Source of the DNA: Seonamhaeicola sp. ML3
Lineage (GTDB): Bacteria > Bacteroidota > Bacteroidia > Flavobacteriales > Flavobacteriaceae
Assembly (NCBI RefSeq): GCF_023273855.1
Contig: NZ_CP096884.1
Location: 2,108,001 to 2,172,000, forward strand
Direction: 5' to 3'
DNA length: 64,000 nt
A program made the position numbers and the translations under genes. This document shows positions 18,890 to 28,044 of the stretch, piece by piece (position 1 is the first letter of the stretch; every line of letters starts with the position of its first letter). Under the pieces are notes generated by a model, which was not told where the DNA came from, did no database searches, and saw only the letters and a program-made list of their open reading frames with translations.

Positions 18890-20242
18890 ATGAATTTAAA
18901 AAATATAAATAACATCTATTTTATCGGAATTGGAGGTATAGGGATGAGTGCCCTTGCAAGATATTTTAAAGCCAATAAAAAGCTGGTGGTGGGTTATGAC
19001 AAAACGCCTACTGAAATTACTGATGCTTTGATGGGTTTAGGAATAGATGTTCATTTTGATGATGCTGTCGAAAATATTCCGGTTGCCTTTTTAAAACCCG
19101 AAGACACCTTGGTGGTCTATACCCCTGCCATACCAAAAAGTCATTATGAGTTGAACTATTTTAAAAATAATCAGTTTAGAGTGTTGAAACGCTCACAGGT
19201 TTTAGGGTTAATTACCGAAAACACATTTTGTCTAGCTGTTGCTGGAACACATGGAAAAACTACAACGTCAAGTATTTTGGGACATCTGCTTTATGAATGT
19301 GATGTTGAGGTAACAGCATTTTTGGGTGGTGTGACAGAGAATTATAATTCCAACTTAATTCTAAACGGCAGCAAGGTGTCCGTTGTCGAGGCAGATGAAT
19401 TTGATAGGTCCTTTTTAACCTTGTCACCTAATTTAGCCTGCATAACCTCTATGGATGCGGATCACCTAGATATTTATGGGGAAGCCGAAGCTCTCAAAGA
19501 ATCCTTTGTAGAATTCACAAAGCGAATTAAACCCAAAGGGAAATTATTTGTAAAAAACGGTTTGCCTGTTAAGGGAATTACCTATGGCATTGAAGATGAT
19601 TCCGATTATTCGGTTCAGAATATAAAAATAGAAAACGGTACTTATGTTTTTGATGTTAAAACACCAAAAACAGTACTTGAAAATATACAATTTAACCTGC
19701 CCGGTAGACATAATTTGTCGAATGCATTAATAGCCTTGGCGATGGCTGTGGAATATGGTTGCCCTTACCAACAGCTCGCCAATGCTTTAGCATCTTTTAA
19801 AGGGGTTAAACGCAGATTTACATATCACATTAAAACGAATGATTTGGTGTTTATTGATGATTACGCTCATCATCCCGAGGAAATAAATGCGGTACATCAA
19901 GCGGTTAGGGAAATGTATCCTGATAAACAGGTTTTAGCCATTTTTCAACCACATTTGTTCAGTAGAACACTAGACTTTGCAGATGAATTTGCTAAAAGTT
20001 TGTCGCAATTTGATGAAGTGATTTTATTGGATATTTATCCAGCAAGAGAATTGCCCATTGAAGGGGTGACATCAGATTGGTTAATGGGTAAAGTAGATAA
20101 TAAAAATAAGCAGTTGGTAAGCAAGGAAAGTTTGCTTGATAAAGTACTGAAAAGCAAGGCTCAAATAATATTAACTATAGGGGCTGGTGACATAGGTGAA
20201 GAAGTTCAAAAAATTAAAAAAGGATTAAGCGTTGCGAGTTAA
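18890..20242 (+). CDS. murC: UDP-MurNAc:L-alanine ligase MurC
   Basis: First Mur ligase, 450 aa, adding L-alanine. N-terminal IGIGGIGMSALA, P-loop AGTHGKTTTSS, VEADEFDRSFL and SMDADHLDIYG in the central domain, and FIDDYAHHPEEI in the C-terminal domain are all family motifs. The 3' end overlaps ftsQ by 11 bp. Confidence 0.97.
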   Translation: MNLKNINNIYFIGIGGIGMSALARYFKANKKLVVGYDKTPTEITDALMGLGIDVHFDDAVENIPVAFLKPEDTLVVYTPAIPKSHYELNYFKNNQFRVLKRSQVLGLITENTFCLAVAGTHGKTTTSSILGHLLYECDVEVTAFLGGVTENYNSNLILNGSKVSVVEADEFDRSFLTLSPNLACITSMDADHLDIYGEAEALKESFVEFTKRIKPKGKLFVKNGLPVKGITYGIEDDSDYSVQNIKIENGTYVFDVKTPKTVLENIQFNLPGRHNLSNALIALAMAVEYGCPYQQLANALASFKGVKRRFTYHIKTNDLVFIDDYAHHPEEINAVHQAVREMYPDKQVLAIFQPHLFSRTLDFADEFAKSLSQFDEVILLDIYPARELPIEGVTSDWLMGKVDNKNKQLVSKESLLDKVLKSKAQIILTIGAGDIGEEVQKIKKGLSVAS

Positions 20243-20951
20243 TTGGAACTACATAAAAATGATTGTTTTGTTGGGGCTTATAGTCTTCCTGTATGCCTTC
20301 GCATCCCACAAAAATGCCCATAGAGAAATATCTCAACCAAACGTTGAATTTGTTGGTGAAAACAACCTTTATATCACCAATGAAAATGTTAGTAAATTGT
20401 TAATACAAAATTATAGGGGTGCTAAAAATGTGCCGAAAGAAACTTTAGCTTTGAATGAATTAGAGAATGCCCTGAAATCTAATCCATTAGTGAAATCTGC
20501 AGAGGTATATGTGGCTGTAAATGGTGAACTTAACGCCAAGGTTGAACAGAAAACACCAATTGCAAGAGTGAGTACAAATGCGTCATATTACATTGATGAT
20601 GAAGGTTTGTATATGCCGCTGTCAAGTAATTATTCGGCTAGAGTGCCACTTGTTACTGGTTATGTTGAGAAAAATAATTTGACAAACATCTTTACGGTGG
20701 CTCACAAAATCCAGAGAGATGACTTTTTAAAAAAGCATGTGATTGAGATACATCAAAACATCAATAAAGTCATTTATCTAAAACTCAGGCAATGCAAGTT
20801 TGTGGTGCAATTGGGAGATGTAAAATTATTAGATAAAAAAATAAATAATCTCAAAGCGTTTTATAAGAAGAGCTTAAAGGAGAATACGCTAAACGATTAT
20901 AAAAAAGTCAATTTACAATTTGACAACCAAGTAGTGTGTAGTAAAAAGTAA
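20232..20951 (+). CDS. ftsQ: Cell division protein FtsQ
   Basis: Bitopic divisome protein of 239 aa: short cytoplasmic N-terminus, one membrane helix (about residues 9-26), then a periplasmic region with a POTRA-like part and the beta domain (AEVYVAVNGELNAKVEQKTPIA, then YIDDEGLYMPLS). Its position between murC and ftsA confirms the call. It begins at a TTG inside the end of murC. Confidence 0.9.
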   Translation: MRVNWNYIKMIVLLGLIVFLYAFASHKNAHREISQPNVEFVGENNLYITNENVSKLLIQNYRGAKNVPKETLALNELENALKSNPLVKSAEVYVAVNGELNAKVEQKTPIARVSTNASYYIDDEGLYMPLSSNYSARVPLVTGYVEKNNLTNIFTVAHKIQRDDFLKKHVIEIHQNINKVIYLKLRQCKFVVQLGDVKLLDKKINNLKAFYKKSLKENTLNDYKKVNLQFDNQVVCSKK

Positions 20952-20967
20952 ACTTTGGAAGTAAACT

Positions 20968-22281
20968 ATGGAACATAATTTAGCAGTAGGATTAGACATA
21001 GGAACCACCAAGATTGTGGCCATGATAGGTCGTAAAAACGATTATGGCAAACTTGAAATTTTAGGTATAGGAAAATCTAAAAGTTTAGGGGTGCATCGTG
21101 GGGTGGTTAACAATATTACACAAACTATTCAGTCCATTCAGCAGGCAGTTCAAGAGGCGGAAGTTGCCGCAGATATTAAAATTGAAGATGTTACTGTTGG
21201 TATTGCTGGTCAGCACATTCGTAGTTTACAACATAGCGATTATATCACAAGGCCAAACTCTGAAACTGTAATTGATGAAGATGACATAGATAGGCTGATT
21301 AATCAAGTTCATAAATTGGTGATGTTGCCAGGTGAAGAGATTATTCATGTGTTACCGCAAGAATATAAAGTTGACGGACAGGCCGAAATAAAAGAACCGA
21401 TTGGCATGTATGGAGGAAGGTTGGAAGCTAACTTCCATGTGGTTGTAGGTCAAGTGTCTTCTATTAGAAATATAGGAAGGTGTGTTCAAAGTGCTGGATT
21501 AAATCTTGAAGGCATTACACTGGAACCGTTGGCATCTGCCAATGCTGTTTTAAGCCAAGAAGAAAAAGAAGCCGGAGTGGCATTGATTGATATCGGTGGT
21601 GGAACCACAGATTTAGCCATTTTTAGAGATGGTATCATTCGTCATACTGCCGTAATACCTTTCGGCGGAAATGTCATTACAGAAGATATTAAAGAAGGCT
21701 GCTCTATTATTGAAAAGCAAGCCGAACTTTTAAAAATAAAATTTGGATCAGCTTGGCCAGGAGAAAACAAGGATAACGAGATTGTTTCCATCCCTGGTTT
21801 AAGAGGAAGAGAACCAAAAGAGATTACTCTTAAGAACTTGTCTAAAATAATTCATGCCCGTGTGGTTGAAATTATTGAGCAGGTATATGTAGAGATTAAA
21901 AACTATGGCCACGAAGAGCAAAAGAAAAAGCTTATTGCTGGAATAGTGTTAACAGGTGGTGGTAGCCAATTAAAGCACTTAAAGCAGTTGGTAGAATACA
22001 TCACTGGAATGGATACCAGAATAGGATATCCAAACGAGCATTTAGCAGGGGATAGTGATGAGGATATCACAAGCCCGTTATTTGCTACAGCAGTAGGATT
22101 AGTGTTAGATGGTTTGCAACGCCAGGACAGAAAGAAAGTAGAAGCGAAAGTTATTGAGCAAGAAAGATCCGATGCTGAAAACCAACAAGAGGATGTTGTT
22201 GAAGAACCAAGAAGAGAACGTAAGTCGTTTCTAGATAAATTAACGGAAAGAGTTAAGGATTTTCTAGATAACGCAGAGTGA
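20968..22281 (+). CDS. ftsA: Cell division protein FtsA
   Basis: Actin-like membrane tether for FtsZ, 437 aa. The phosphate 1 loop is GLDIGTTKI, the phosphate 2 loop ALIDIGGGTTDLA, and the adenosine motif IVLTGGGSQL. The SHS2/1C domain lies between about residues 85 and 165. The C-terminus is a charged linker ending in an amphipathic-helix-like segment (RKSFLDKLTERVKDFLDNAE), the membrane anchor. Confidence 0.96.
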   Translation: MEHNLAVGLDIGTTKIVAMIGRKNDYGKLEILGIGKSKSLGVHRGVVNNITQTIQSIQQAVQEAEVAADIKIEDVTVGIAGQHIRSLQHSDYITRPNSETVIDEDDIDRLINQVHKLVMLPGEEIIHVLPQEYKVDGQAEIKEPIGMYGGRLEANFHVVVGQVSSIRNIGRCVQSAGLNLEGITLEPLASANAVLSQEEKEAGVALIDIGGGTTDLAIFRDGIIRHTAVIPFGGNVITEDIKEGCSIIEKQAELLKIKFGSAWPGENKDNEIVSIPGLRGREPKEITLKNLSKIIHARVVEIIEQVYVEIKNYGHEEQKKKLIAGIVLTGGGSQLKHLKQLVEYITGMDTRIGYPNEHLAGDSDEDITSPLFATAVGLVLDGLQRQDRKKVEAKVIEQERSDAENQQEDVVEEPRRERKSFLDKLTERVKDFLDNAE

Positions 22282-22335
22282 TAAAATATTTCATTGAATA
22301 AAAACTAAGTACAAAACCCCAGAAAAATAGAATTT

Positions 22336-24324
22336 ATGAGCAGCAACAAAGAATTCGAAAGTATAACATTTGATCTCCCTAAGAATCAGTCAAATGTAAT
22401 CAAGGTTATCGGCGTTGGTGGTGGTGGTAGTAATGCCATTAACCACATGTTCCAACAAGGTATAAAAGGCGTAGACTTCTATATCTGTAATACCGATGCC
22501 CAAGCATTACAAAACAGCGGTGTGCCTAATAAAATTCAGTTAGGCCTTAATTTAACTGAAGGATTAGGTGCAGGAGCAAACCCAGACATTGGGGAGCAAT
22601 CTGCTGTAGAAAGCTTTGAAGAGATTTCTAGAATGTTAGATTCTAATACAAAAATGGTATTTATTACAGCCGGAATGGGAGGGGGAACTGGTACTGGAGC
22701 TGCGCCAATAATAGCCAAAATGGCTAAAGACCTTGATATTTTAACGGTAGGTATTGTAACCATGCCTTTTCAATTTGAAGGTAGAATGCGTTTAGAGCAA
22801 TCTCAAAAGGGGATAGAAAAATTAAGAGAGGTTGTCGATTCTCTAATTGTAATAAATAATAACAAACTTCGTGAGGTTTATGGAAACCTTGGTTTTAAAG
22901 CTGGTTTCTCAAAAGCCGATGAAGTTTTATCTACAGCTGCTCGCGGAATTGCCGAGGTAATTACACATCACTATACGCAAAATATTGATTTAAGAGATGC
23001 CAAAACGGTATTGAGCAATAGTGGAACGGCCATAATGGGGTCTTCTGTAGCCTCAGGTCAAAACAGAGCTCAAGATGCCATTAGAAAGGCGTTGGATTCT
23101 CCGTTATTAAACGATAATAAAATTACTGGGGCTAAAAATGTATTGTTGCTTATCGTTTCTGGTATGCAGGAAATCACTATCGATGAGATTGGTGAAATCA
23201 ATGAGCATATCCAGGATGAAGCAGGTCACGGTGCTAATATCATTATGGGTGTTGGTGAAGATGAGTCTTTAGAGGAATCTATCGCAGTAACTATTATAGC
23301 CACAGGTTTCAATATAGAACAACAAGATGAGATCTCTAACACGGAGACCAAAAAGGTTATCCATGAGTTGAAATCTGAAGACCAGGATTTAAACACGGAA
23401 GAAAAAGAACCAGTAATAATTGCACCAGTTATTGAACTGGAAAAGAAAGAAGAACCTCCCGTTGTGCGTCATACTCTAGATTTTGATGTAGAAGAGGAGG
23501 AGGTTTCTGCTGTTAAAAATGAAGTAATCACAGAAGAGCCATCTAAAGCTGCAGATAATTTAGATTTAATACCAACCTCAGAAATCATAAAGAATATGAA
23601 TGTGGTTTATGAGGAGGTTAAAGCCAATGTAGAAGAAGATGAAGACTTCATAATAAAACCGGTAACCAAAATGGCTACTGATGTTGATGATATAAAAGAT
23701 ATTGAAGTTATTGCAGATACTATTGAAGAGGAGCAGCAAATCACATTGACATTCGATTTACCGCTTTCTAATAGTGTTGAAGAGGTTAAGGAAGACAATG
23801 CCCAAGAGGATGTTATTTCTTATGACTTAAACGAAGACATAAAAGATATCCCAGTTAATGATTACACAGAGCTAATTACTGTTACTGAAACTAATGAAGA
23901 AGGTGATGTAAGGTATGTGTTGGATGACTATACTGAGGTGGAATCTTCTATGAATAAAAAGCAGTCTTCTGAGGTGATGGAAGAAGTTGAAAATGATATT
24001 GTTTTCGAAAGGAAAGTGGTTCATGAAAATGTTGTTGAAGAAGAAGTTGCCGAAGAAATTGACCCAATGAATAGTCCAATTTCAGAATTATTAAAGGAAA
24101 GAGCAGAAGAGCGCAGACGTAAGATGAAAGATTTTAACTATAAGTTCAATAATGCAAAAATTGATGATATAGAGAAGGTTCCTGCTTATAAGCGTCAAGG
24201 TGTAGATATTAGTAATGACAAACCTTCTGAGAATGATATTTCCAGAACTAGTGTGGGATTAGACGATAATGATGATATTCAATTAAGAAGTAATAATTCA
24301 TTTCTACATGATAATGTAGATTAA
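22336..24324 (+). CDS. ftsZ: Cell division GTPase FtsZ, long C-terminal linker
   Basis: Tubulin-like GTPase forming the Z-ring, 662 aa. The GTPase core (about residues 20-330) has GVGGGGSNA, the tubulin signature GGGTGTGAAP, and the NIDLRD T7 region. It is followed by roughly 300 residues of acidic, disordered linker, far longer than in Proteobacteria but usual for Flavobacteriia, and a conserved-looking tail ending NSFLHDNVD that would recruit FtsA. A strong terminator follows (24345-24382), closing the cluster. Confidence 0.97.
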   Translation: MSSNKEFESITFDLPKNQSNVIKVIGVGGGGSNAINHMFQQGIKGVDFYICNTDAQALQNSGVPNKIQLGLNLTEGLGAGANPDIGEQSAVESFEEISRMLDSNTKMVFITAGMGGGTGTGAAPIIAKMAKDLDILTVGIVTMPFQFEGRMRLEQSQKGIEKLREVVDSLIVINNNKLREVYGNLGFKAGFSKADEVLSTAARGIAEVITHHYTQNIDLRDAKTVLSNSGTAIMGSSVASGQNRAQDAIRKALDSPLLNDNKITGAKNVLLLIVSGMQEITIDEIGEINEHIQDEAGHGANIIMGVGEDESLEESIAVTIIATGFNIEQQDEISNTETKKVIHELKSEDQDLNTEEKEPVIIAPVIELEKKEEPPVVRHTLDFDVEEEEVSAVKNEVITEEPSKAADNLDLIPTSEIIKNMNVVYEEVKANVEEDEDFIIKPVTKMATDVDDIKDIEVIADTIEEEQQITLTFDLPLSNSVEEVKEDNAQEDVISYDLNEDIKDIPVNDYTELITVTETNEEGDVRYVLDDYTEVESSMNKKQSSEVMEEVENDIVFERKVVHENVVEEEVAEEIDPMNSPISELLKERAEERRRKMKDFNYKFNNAKIDDIEKVPAYKRQGVDISNDKPSENDISRTSVGLDDNDDIQLRSNNSFLHDNVD

Positions 24325-24344
24325 GACTAATTCAAATAGTTATT

Positions 24345-24382
24345 AAACCCGAAAGGCTTTGCTAAGCTTTTCGGGTTTTTTA
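24345..24382. terminator. Intrinsic terminator after ftsZ
   Basis: AAACCCGAAAGGCTT (24345-24359) and AAGCTTTTCGGGTTT (24364-24378) form a long stem with one mismatch, followed by a T-run. Confidence 0.85.
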
Positions 24383-24383
24383 A

Positions 24384-24414
24384 TTTCAAAAGATAAGGTT
24401 CTTTCTTATCTTCG
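24384..24414 (+). promoter_or_regulatory. Candidate promoter of yqeY/tRNA-Arg
   Basis: TTTC (24384-24387), 19 bp, TATCTTCG (24407-24414): each box is one base away from the Bacteroidota consensus, with ideal spacing, 24 bp before the yqeY start. Confidence 0.5.
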
Positions 24415-24438
24415 CATTCCATTAATTTTTTTAGAACG

Positions 24439-24888
24439 ATGAGTTTACAACAAAATATCATGACGGCTTTAAAAACAGCTATGAAAGCCAAAGATCAAAC
24501 GGCTTTAACTGCTTTACGTGCGGTTAAATCGGCTATATTATTGGCCAAGACAGAAAGTGGTGCTGGCGATGATTTAACTGAAGATCAAGAGCTTAAGATA
24601 TTGCAAAAACAGGTAAAGCAACGTAAAGATAGCGCAGCTGTATTTTTAGAGCAGGGTAGAGAGGATCTAGCTGCTCCAGAATTAGCTGAGGCTGAAATAA
24701 TAAGTCAGTTTTTACCAGAGGCTTTATCTGAAGCCGAAATAGAAAAGACTGTTGTAGCTGTAATTGAGCAAGTAGGTGCAGAGGGTATGAAAGATATGGG
24801 TAAGGTCATGGGGATTGTTAGTAAGCAATTGGCTGGACAGGCTGATGGTAAAACCATTTCGGGAATTGTAAAAGCTAAATTAGTTTAA
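24439..24888 (+). CDS. yqeY: GatB/YqeY domain protein
   Basis: Protein of 149 aa of the YqeY family, a stand-alone version of the C-terminal tRNA-binding domain of GatB. The whole length is covered: helical N-terminus with RAVKSAILLAKTE, then ELKILQKQVKQRKDSA, ISQFLPEALSEAEIE, and the ending DMGKVMGIVSKQLAGQADGKTIS typical of the family. The gene ends 6 bp before tRNA-Arg, so both are probably transcribed together. The cellular role is not settled in the literature. Confidence 0.93.
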   Translation: MSLQQNIMTALKTAMKAKDQTALTALRAVKSAILLAKTESGAGDDLTEDQELKILQKQVKQRKDSAAVFLEQGREDLAAPELAEAEIISQFLPEALSEAEIEKTVVAVIEQVGAEGMKDMGKVMGIVSKQLAGQADGKTISGIVKAKLV

Positions 24889-24894
24889 AATAAT

Positions 24895-24968
24895 GGCCAC
24901 GTAGCTCAGCTGAATAGAGCACTGGATTTCGGCTCCAGCGGTCGGGGGTTTGAATCCCTCCGTGGTCA
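24895..24968 (+). tRNA. tRNA-Arg (anticodon UCG)
   Basis: Full cloverleaf of 74 nt. Acceptor arm GGCCACG/CGTGGTC with one G-U pair, D-arm GCTC/GAGC, anticodon arm CTGGA-TTTCGGC-TCCAG with TCG at positions 34-36, T-arm GGGGG/CCCTC, discriminator A. CCA is not encoded. Confidence 0.95.
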
Positions 24969-24980
24969 CGAATTAATAGA

Positions 24981-25031
24981 AAAACTCGGCGTCAAATCAA
25001 GCTAGCTTGAATTTGTAAGCCGAGTTTTTTT
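24981..25031 (+). terminator. Terminator of the yqeY/tRNA-Arg transcript
   Basis: AAAACTCGGC (24981-24990) pairs with GCCGAGTTTT (25019-25028), which runs into a T-tract. The loop holds the palindrome TCAAGCTAGCTTGA. Confidence 0.75.
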
Positions 25032-25066
25032 ATTTTCAAAGCGGAGCTTTGAGGGATATCTAATCC
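25005..25066. repeat. 62-bp direct repeat, copy 1
   Basis: Begins inside the tRNA terminator and matches 25106-25167 at 60 of 62 positions by hand alignment. It includes the right arm of the terminator and the inverted repeat TCAAAGC-GGA-GCTTTGA. Confidence 0.85.
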
Positions 25067-25105
25067 CCAACTAATCAGATAAGAGGAATAGTATCAAATA
25101 GACTC

Positions 25106-25167
25106 GCTTGAATTTGTAAGCCGAGTTTTTCTATTTTCAAAGCGGAGCTTTGAGGGATATGTAATCC
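25106..25167. repeat. 62-bp direct repeat, copy 2
   Basis: Second copy, offset by 101 bp. It keeps the GCCGAG-T-run half of the terminator but lacks the left arm, so it is unlikely to terminate on its own. The rest of the 310-bp stretch between the tRNA and the HMA gene (24969-25278) shows no gene. Confidence 0.85.
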
Positions 25168-25278
25168 AAAATATCCATAAAACATTTATTTGTAAATTGA
25201 AAATGCTCACCTGAATTTGTGTGCTCATATTTTTAGATGAGAGTATTTTTGAGTTAGAATGTACAGAGGTAGTTTAAA

Positions 25279-25548
25279 CTATTTGTTCATTCTGCCTATG
25301 GCGCAACTCACAAAAGATTTTGCTTTTGTTGTGAGCGCGTTTTTATCTCCAACTTCTGGATAGCCCAATTTATTAAGCAAGCTTTTTACAATATCTATTG
25401 TTTTTTCATTGTCGTGAGAAAATGAGATGGTGTTGTCCTCGTTATTGACCATGATGTCGTTAACTAATCCTATTTCAGATAATTTTGCGGTAATTGTATT
25501 TGCACAACCACCACATTTTAAGTTTTGAATTTCTAGGGTCGTTTTCAT
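25279..25548 (-). CDS. Heavy-metal-associated (HMA) domain protein
   Basis: Protein of 89 aa with a ferredoxin-like HMA domain and the metal-binding CxxC as LKCGGCANTI (residues 10-19). The last ~20 residues form a basic tail containing one more Cys. Such proteins carry Cu(I) or, as stand-alone CxxC carriers, may deal with thiol/persulfide chemistry; its place at the end of the sulfur operon leaves both open. It overlaps the DUF2892 gene by 4 bp (ATGA). Confidence 0.8.
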   Translation of the reverse strand: MKTTLEIQNLKCGGCANTITAKLSEIGLVNDIMVNNEDNTISFSHDNEKTIDIVKSLLNKLGYPEVGDKNALTTKAKSFVSCAIGRMNK

Positions 25549-25751
25549 TTTTTTATTCTACAGGAGTTAATGCCTATTATTCTGTATAATGGGCAGAAAT
25601 TAATTAGGCTGGTTACTAATAAAATTATACCTACCGTCATTAAAATGTAAGCAAGAGTCCCTTCAATTATATTATAATAATAGAGTATGGCTACGGCTAC
25701 AGCTATTAATACTCTTACGCCTTTGTCTAGATTTCCTAAGTTTTTTTTCAT
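25545..25751 (-). CDS. DUF2892 (YgaP-type) membrane protein
   Basis: Protein of 68 aa with the N-terminal NLGNLDKGVRVLIA motif and two membrane helices (about residues 13-28 and 33-51), then a CPLYRIIGINSC cysteine pair. This is the DUF2892 pattern, the membrane part of YgaP-type rhodaneses, and the gene is regularly found with rhodanese and persulfide genes. It lies 20 bp downstream of the CstB-like gene. Confidence 0.85.
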   Translation of the reverse strand: MKKNLGNLDKGVRVLIAVAVAILYYYNIIEGTLAYILMTVGIILLVTSLINFCPLYRIIGINSCRIKK

Positions 25752-25771
25752 ATTTATTTAAATTGAGTTGA

Positions 25772-27181
25772 CTATAATTTTGAAGGACATACGTAGTCCG
25801 TTTTTGGTAGGTCTGTGTTTTTTAGTGCGGCATATCCTCCAGCAATATCAATCACATCATAACCTCGGGCTTTTAAAATAGATGCAGCTATAACCGACCT
25901 GTAACCTCCAGCACAATGAATGTGGTAGCTTTGCTTCTGGTCTATGGTGTTCATATTGTCATTTAGATAATCTAAAGCAAAATGAACTACATTATCGCCT
26001 TCTAGGTGTTCCGATCTATATTCGCCATCTTTTCTAACATCAAGTACTGTAATAGTATCGTTTTTAAATCGGTTTGCTAATTCTTCCGCAGATATGGATT
26101 CGATAGATTCAATATCTTTACCTACACTTTTCCAAGATTCGATACCGCCTTCTAAATAACCTAAGGTATTATCGTAACCAACCCTTGACAGTCTGGTAAC
26201 GGTTTCTTGAGCTTTCCCTTCAGGAACAACCAAAAGTATGGGTTGTTGTAAATCGGTGATTAGAGCCCCAACCCAAGGAGCAAAACCACCATGGATACCT
26301 ATAAATATAGAATTAGGAATATGACCCTTTACGAATTCTTGTTCGGTTCTAACATCCAATACTAAAGCGCCTTCTTGATTAGCAATACGCTCAAAATCTT
26401 CAGGGGTTAAAGCGATATTACCTTTTTTAAGAACGGTGTCGAACTCTGTATATCCAAATTTGTTCATTTGGGCATTCTTTGCAAAATATTGAGGTGGGGG
26501 AGCAATACCATCAAGTACTTCCTTAATGAATTCAGCTTTGGTCATATCTGCTCTAAGCGCATAATTAGTTCGCTTTTGATCCCCTAAAACACCAACAGTT
26601 TCTTTACTTAAATTTTTTCCACAAGCAGAACCAGCTCCATGAGCAGGGTATACTATAACATCATCTGCTAAAGGCATAATCTTATTTCTTAAGGAGTCAT
26701 AGAGCTTACCAGCTAAATCTTCTTTGGTTAAATCAGATTTGATAGCTAAATCTGGTCTGCCTACGTCGCCCAGAAATAATGTGTCTCCAGAAAAAATAGC
26801 ATGGTCTTTGCCGTTTTCGTCAATTAAAAGGTATGTAGAAGACTCTAAAGTGTGGCCTGGAGTGTGAAGAACTTTGATAACAATGTCTCCAAGGTTAAAT
26901 TCTTCACCATCAGTTGCAATATGAGCTTCATAACTGGTTTGCGCTCCTGGTCCAAAAATAATAGACGCCCCGGTTTTCTTTGCTAAATCTACATGGCCTG
27001 AAACAAAATCGGCATGAAAATGCGTTTCAAAAATATACTTGATTTTAGCATTTTCATTTTTAGCTTTATCAACATATTGTTGCGTTTCCCGAAGAGGGTC
27101 GATAATGGCAACTTCGCCTTTAGATTCTATATAATAAGCGCCGTGAGCAAGACATCCTGTATATATTTGTTCTATTTTCAT
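25772..27181 (-). CDS. CstB/ETHE1-like MBL-fold protein with two rhodanese domains
   Basis: Likely persulfide dioxygenase-sulfurtransferase, 469 aa. The N-terminal metallo-beta-lactamase domain (about residues 1-240) has T53-H-F-H-A-D58 and the ETHE1-like SGHVD, with the later TPGHTLESS and GDTLFLGDVGRPD. A first rhodanese domain (about 265-355) lacks the catalytic Cys (PEGKAQE in the loop). The second (about 370-469) has it: HCAGGYRS, Cys423. This arrangement (MBL, inactive rhodanese, active rhodanese) is that of CstB, which oxidises persulfides to thiosulfate. The neighbouring permeases and Crp/Fnr protein support this role. Confidence 0.88.
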   Translation of the reverse strand: MKIEQIYTGCLAHGAYYIESKGEVAIIDPLRETQQYVDKAKNENAKIKYIFETHFHADFVSGHVDLAKKTGASIIFGPGAQTSYEAHIATDGEEFNLGDIVIKVLHTPGHTLESSTYLLIDENGKDHAIFSGDTLFLGDVGRPDLAIKSDLTKEDLAGKLYDSLRNKIMPLADDVIVYPAHGAGSACGKNLSKETVGVLGDQKRTNYALRADMTKAEFIKEVLDGIAPPPQYFAKNAQMNKFGYTEFDTVLKKGNIALTPEDFERIANQEGALVLDVRTEQEFVKGHIPNSIFIGIHGGFAPWVGALITDLQQPILLVVPEGKAQETVTRLSRVGYDNTLGYLEGGIESWKSVGKDIESIESISAEELANRFKNDTITVLDVRKDGEYRSEHLEGDNVVHFALDYLNDNMNTIDQKQSYHIHCAGGYRSVIAASILKARGYDVIDIAGGYAALKNTDLPKTDYVCPSKL

Positions 27182-27197
27182 AATTGTTTTGTTTTTT

Positions 27198-27241
27198 CAA
27201 ATTTACCAAACCAAAGCGTGTTTCTTTGTGACCTAGGTAAC
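27198..27241 (-). promoter_or_regulatory. Crp/Fnr-type operator and promoter of the CstB-like gene
   Basis: Palindrome GTGACCTAGGTAAC (27228-27241) lies upstream of a minus-strand -7 box TAAATTTG (27205 to 27198). The centres are 33 bp apart, placing the operator near -41 of the inferred start, the usual class II activator position. The same core and the same 33-bp spacing recur at 29041-29084. Confidence 0.65.
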
Positions 27242-27249
27242 ATAACCAA

Positions 27250-28044
27250 TCATAGGTTTATTTCCCTATAAACAATATAAATCGCCATGATTAAAGTAAA
27301 AACTCCGAAGCTCTTTTTTAATTTATTGCCGTCTATAAATTTAGAAAGGTAAACACCAACTAGTATTCCTAAGATAGATATGAAAGAGAAAGAAAGGAGG
27401 AATACCCAATCAATATCTATGGTTTGCATGTCGCCTGTAAATCCAATTAATGAATTGATGGTGACTATGATTAATGATGTGCCTACCGCTTTTTTCATAG
27501 GAATTTTAGCCCAAAGTACTAAGGCTGGAACGTAAAGGAATCCACCGCCAGCACCTATTATTCCTGTTATAGTTCCTATGATTAAACCCTGAATGAATGT
27601 TTTGTAATAAGCTTGCTTATAATCGGGAGCATTGCCATTTTTCTTGTTTTTAATCATGGAGATGGAAGAAATAAGCATGATGATTGAAAAGAAAATCATG
27701 ATTCCCATTTCTTTGGTGAATGATAAGCTTCCTAAAGTAAGTAATGTGTCTGGTATATTAGGAACTAAATAGCGTCTTGAAAGATAGACCGCAACAAACG
27801 AGGGGAACGAAAAGGCTAGCCCTGTTGTTATGTCTAACAGTCCTTTTTTGTATTTCTGGAATGTACCTATTAACGAAGTGATGCCGACAACAAACAACGA
27901 ATATGCTGTTGCGATAATAGGGTTATAACCTAAAAGGTAAACTAAAAGCGGTACAGTTAAAATAGAACCACCACCACCAATAAGCCCCAGAACTAAGCCA
28001 ACAACCAGTGCTCCTAAATAGCCTAAGATTTGGGTGTTGTCCAT
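27250..28044 (-). CDS. TauE/SafE-family anion permease
   Basis: Membrane protein of 264 aa with about eight helices. The two family repeats are visible: GLVLGLIGGGGSILTVPLLVYLLGY near the N-terminus and GTITGIIGAGGGFLYVPALV in the middle. TauE/SafE proteins move sulfite, sulfoacetate or related anions; in this context export of sulfite or thiosulfate is the likely role. It abuts the downstream gene in the YeeE pair with no gap. Confidence 0.88.
   Translation of the reverse strand: MDNTQILGYLGALVVGLVLGLIGGGGSILTVPLLVYLLGYNPIIATAYSLFVVGITSLIGTFQKYKKGLLDITTGLAFSFPSFVAVYLSRRYLVPNIPDTLLTLGSLSFTKEMGIMIFFSIIMLISSISMIKNKKNGNAPDYKQAYYKTFIQGLIIGTITGIIGAGGGFLYVPALVLWAKIPMKKAVGTSLIIVTINSLIGFTGDMQTIDIDWVFLLSFSFISILGILVGVYLSKFIDGNKLKKSFGVFTLIMAIYIVYREINL

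Noticed and set aside
25005-25167. Short CRISPR-like array
   Set aside because: Only two long, near-identical copies with one gap, and no cas genes; it is a simple duplication. No CRISPR array is seen in the window.
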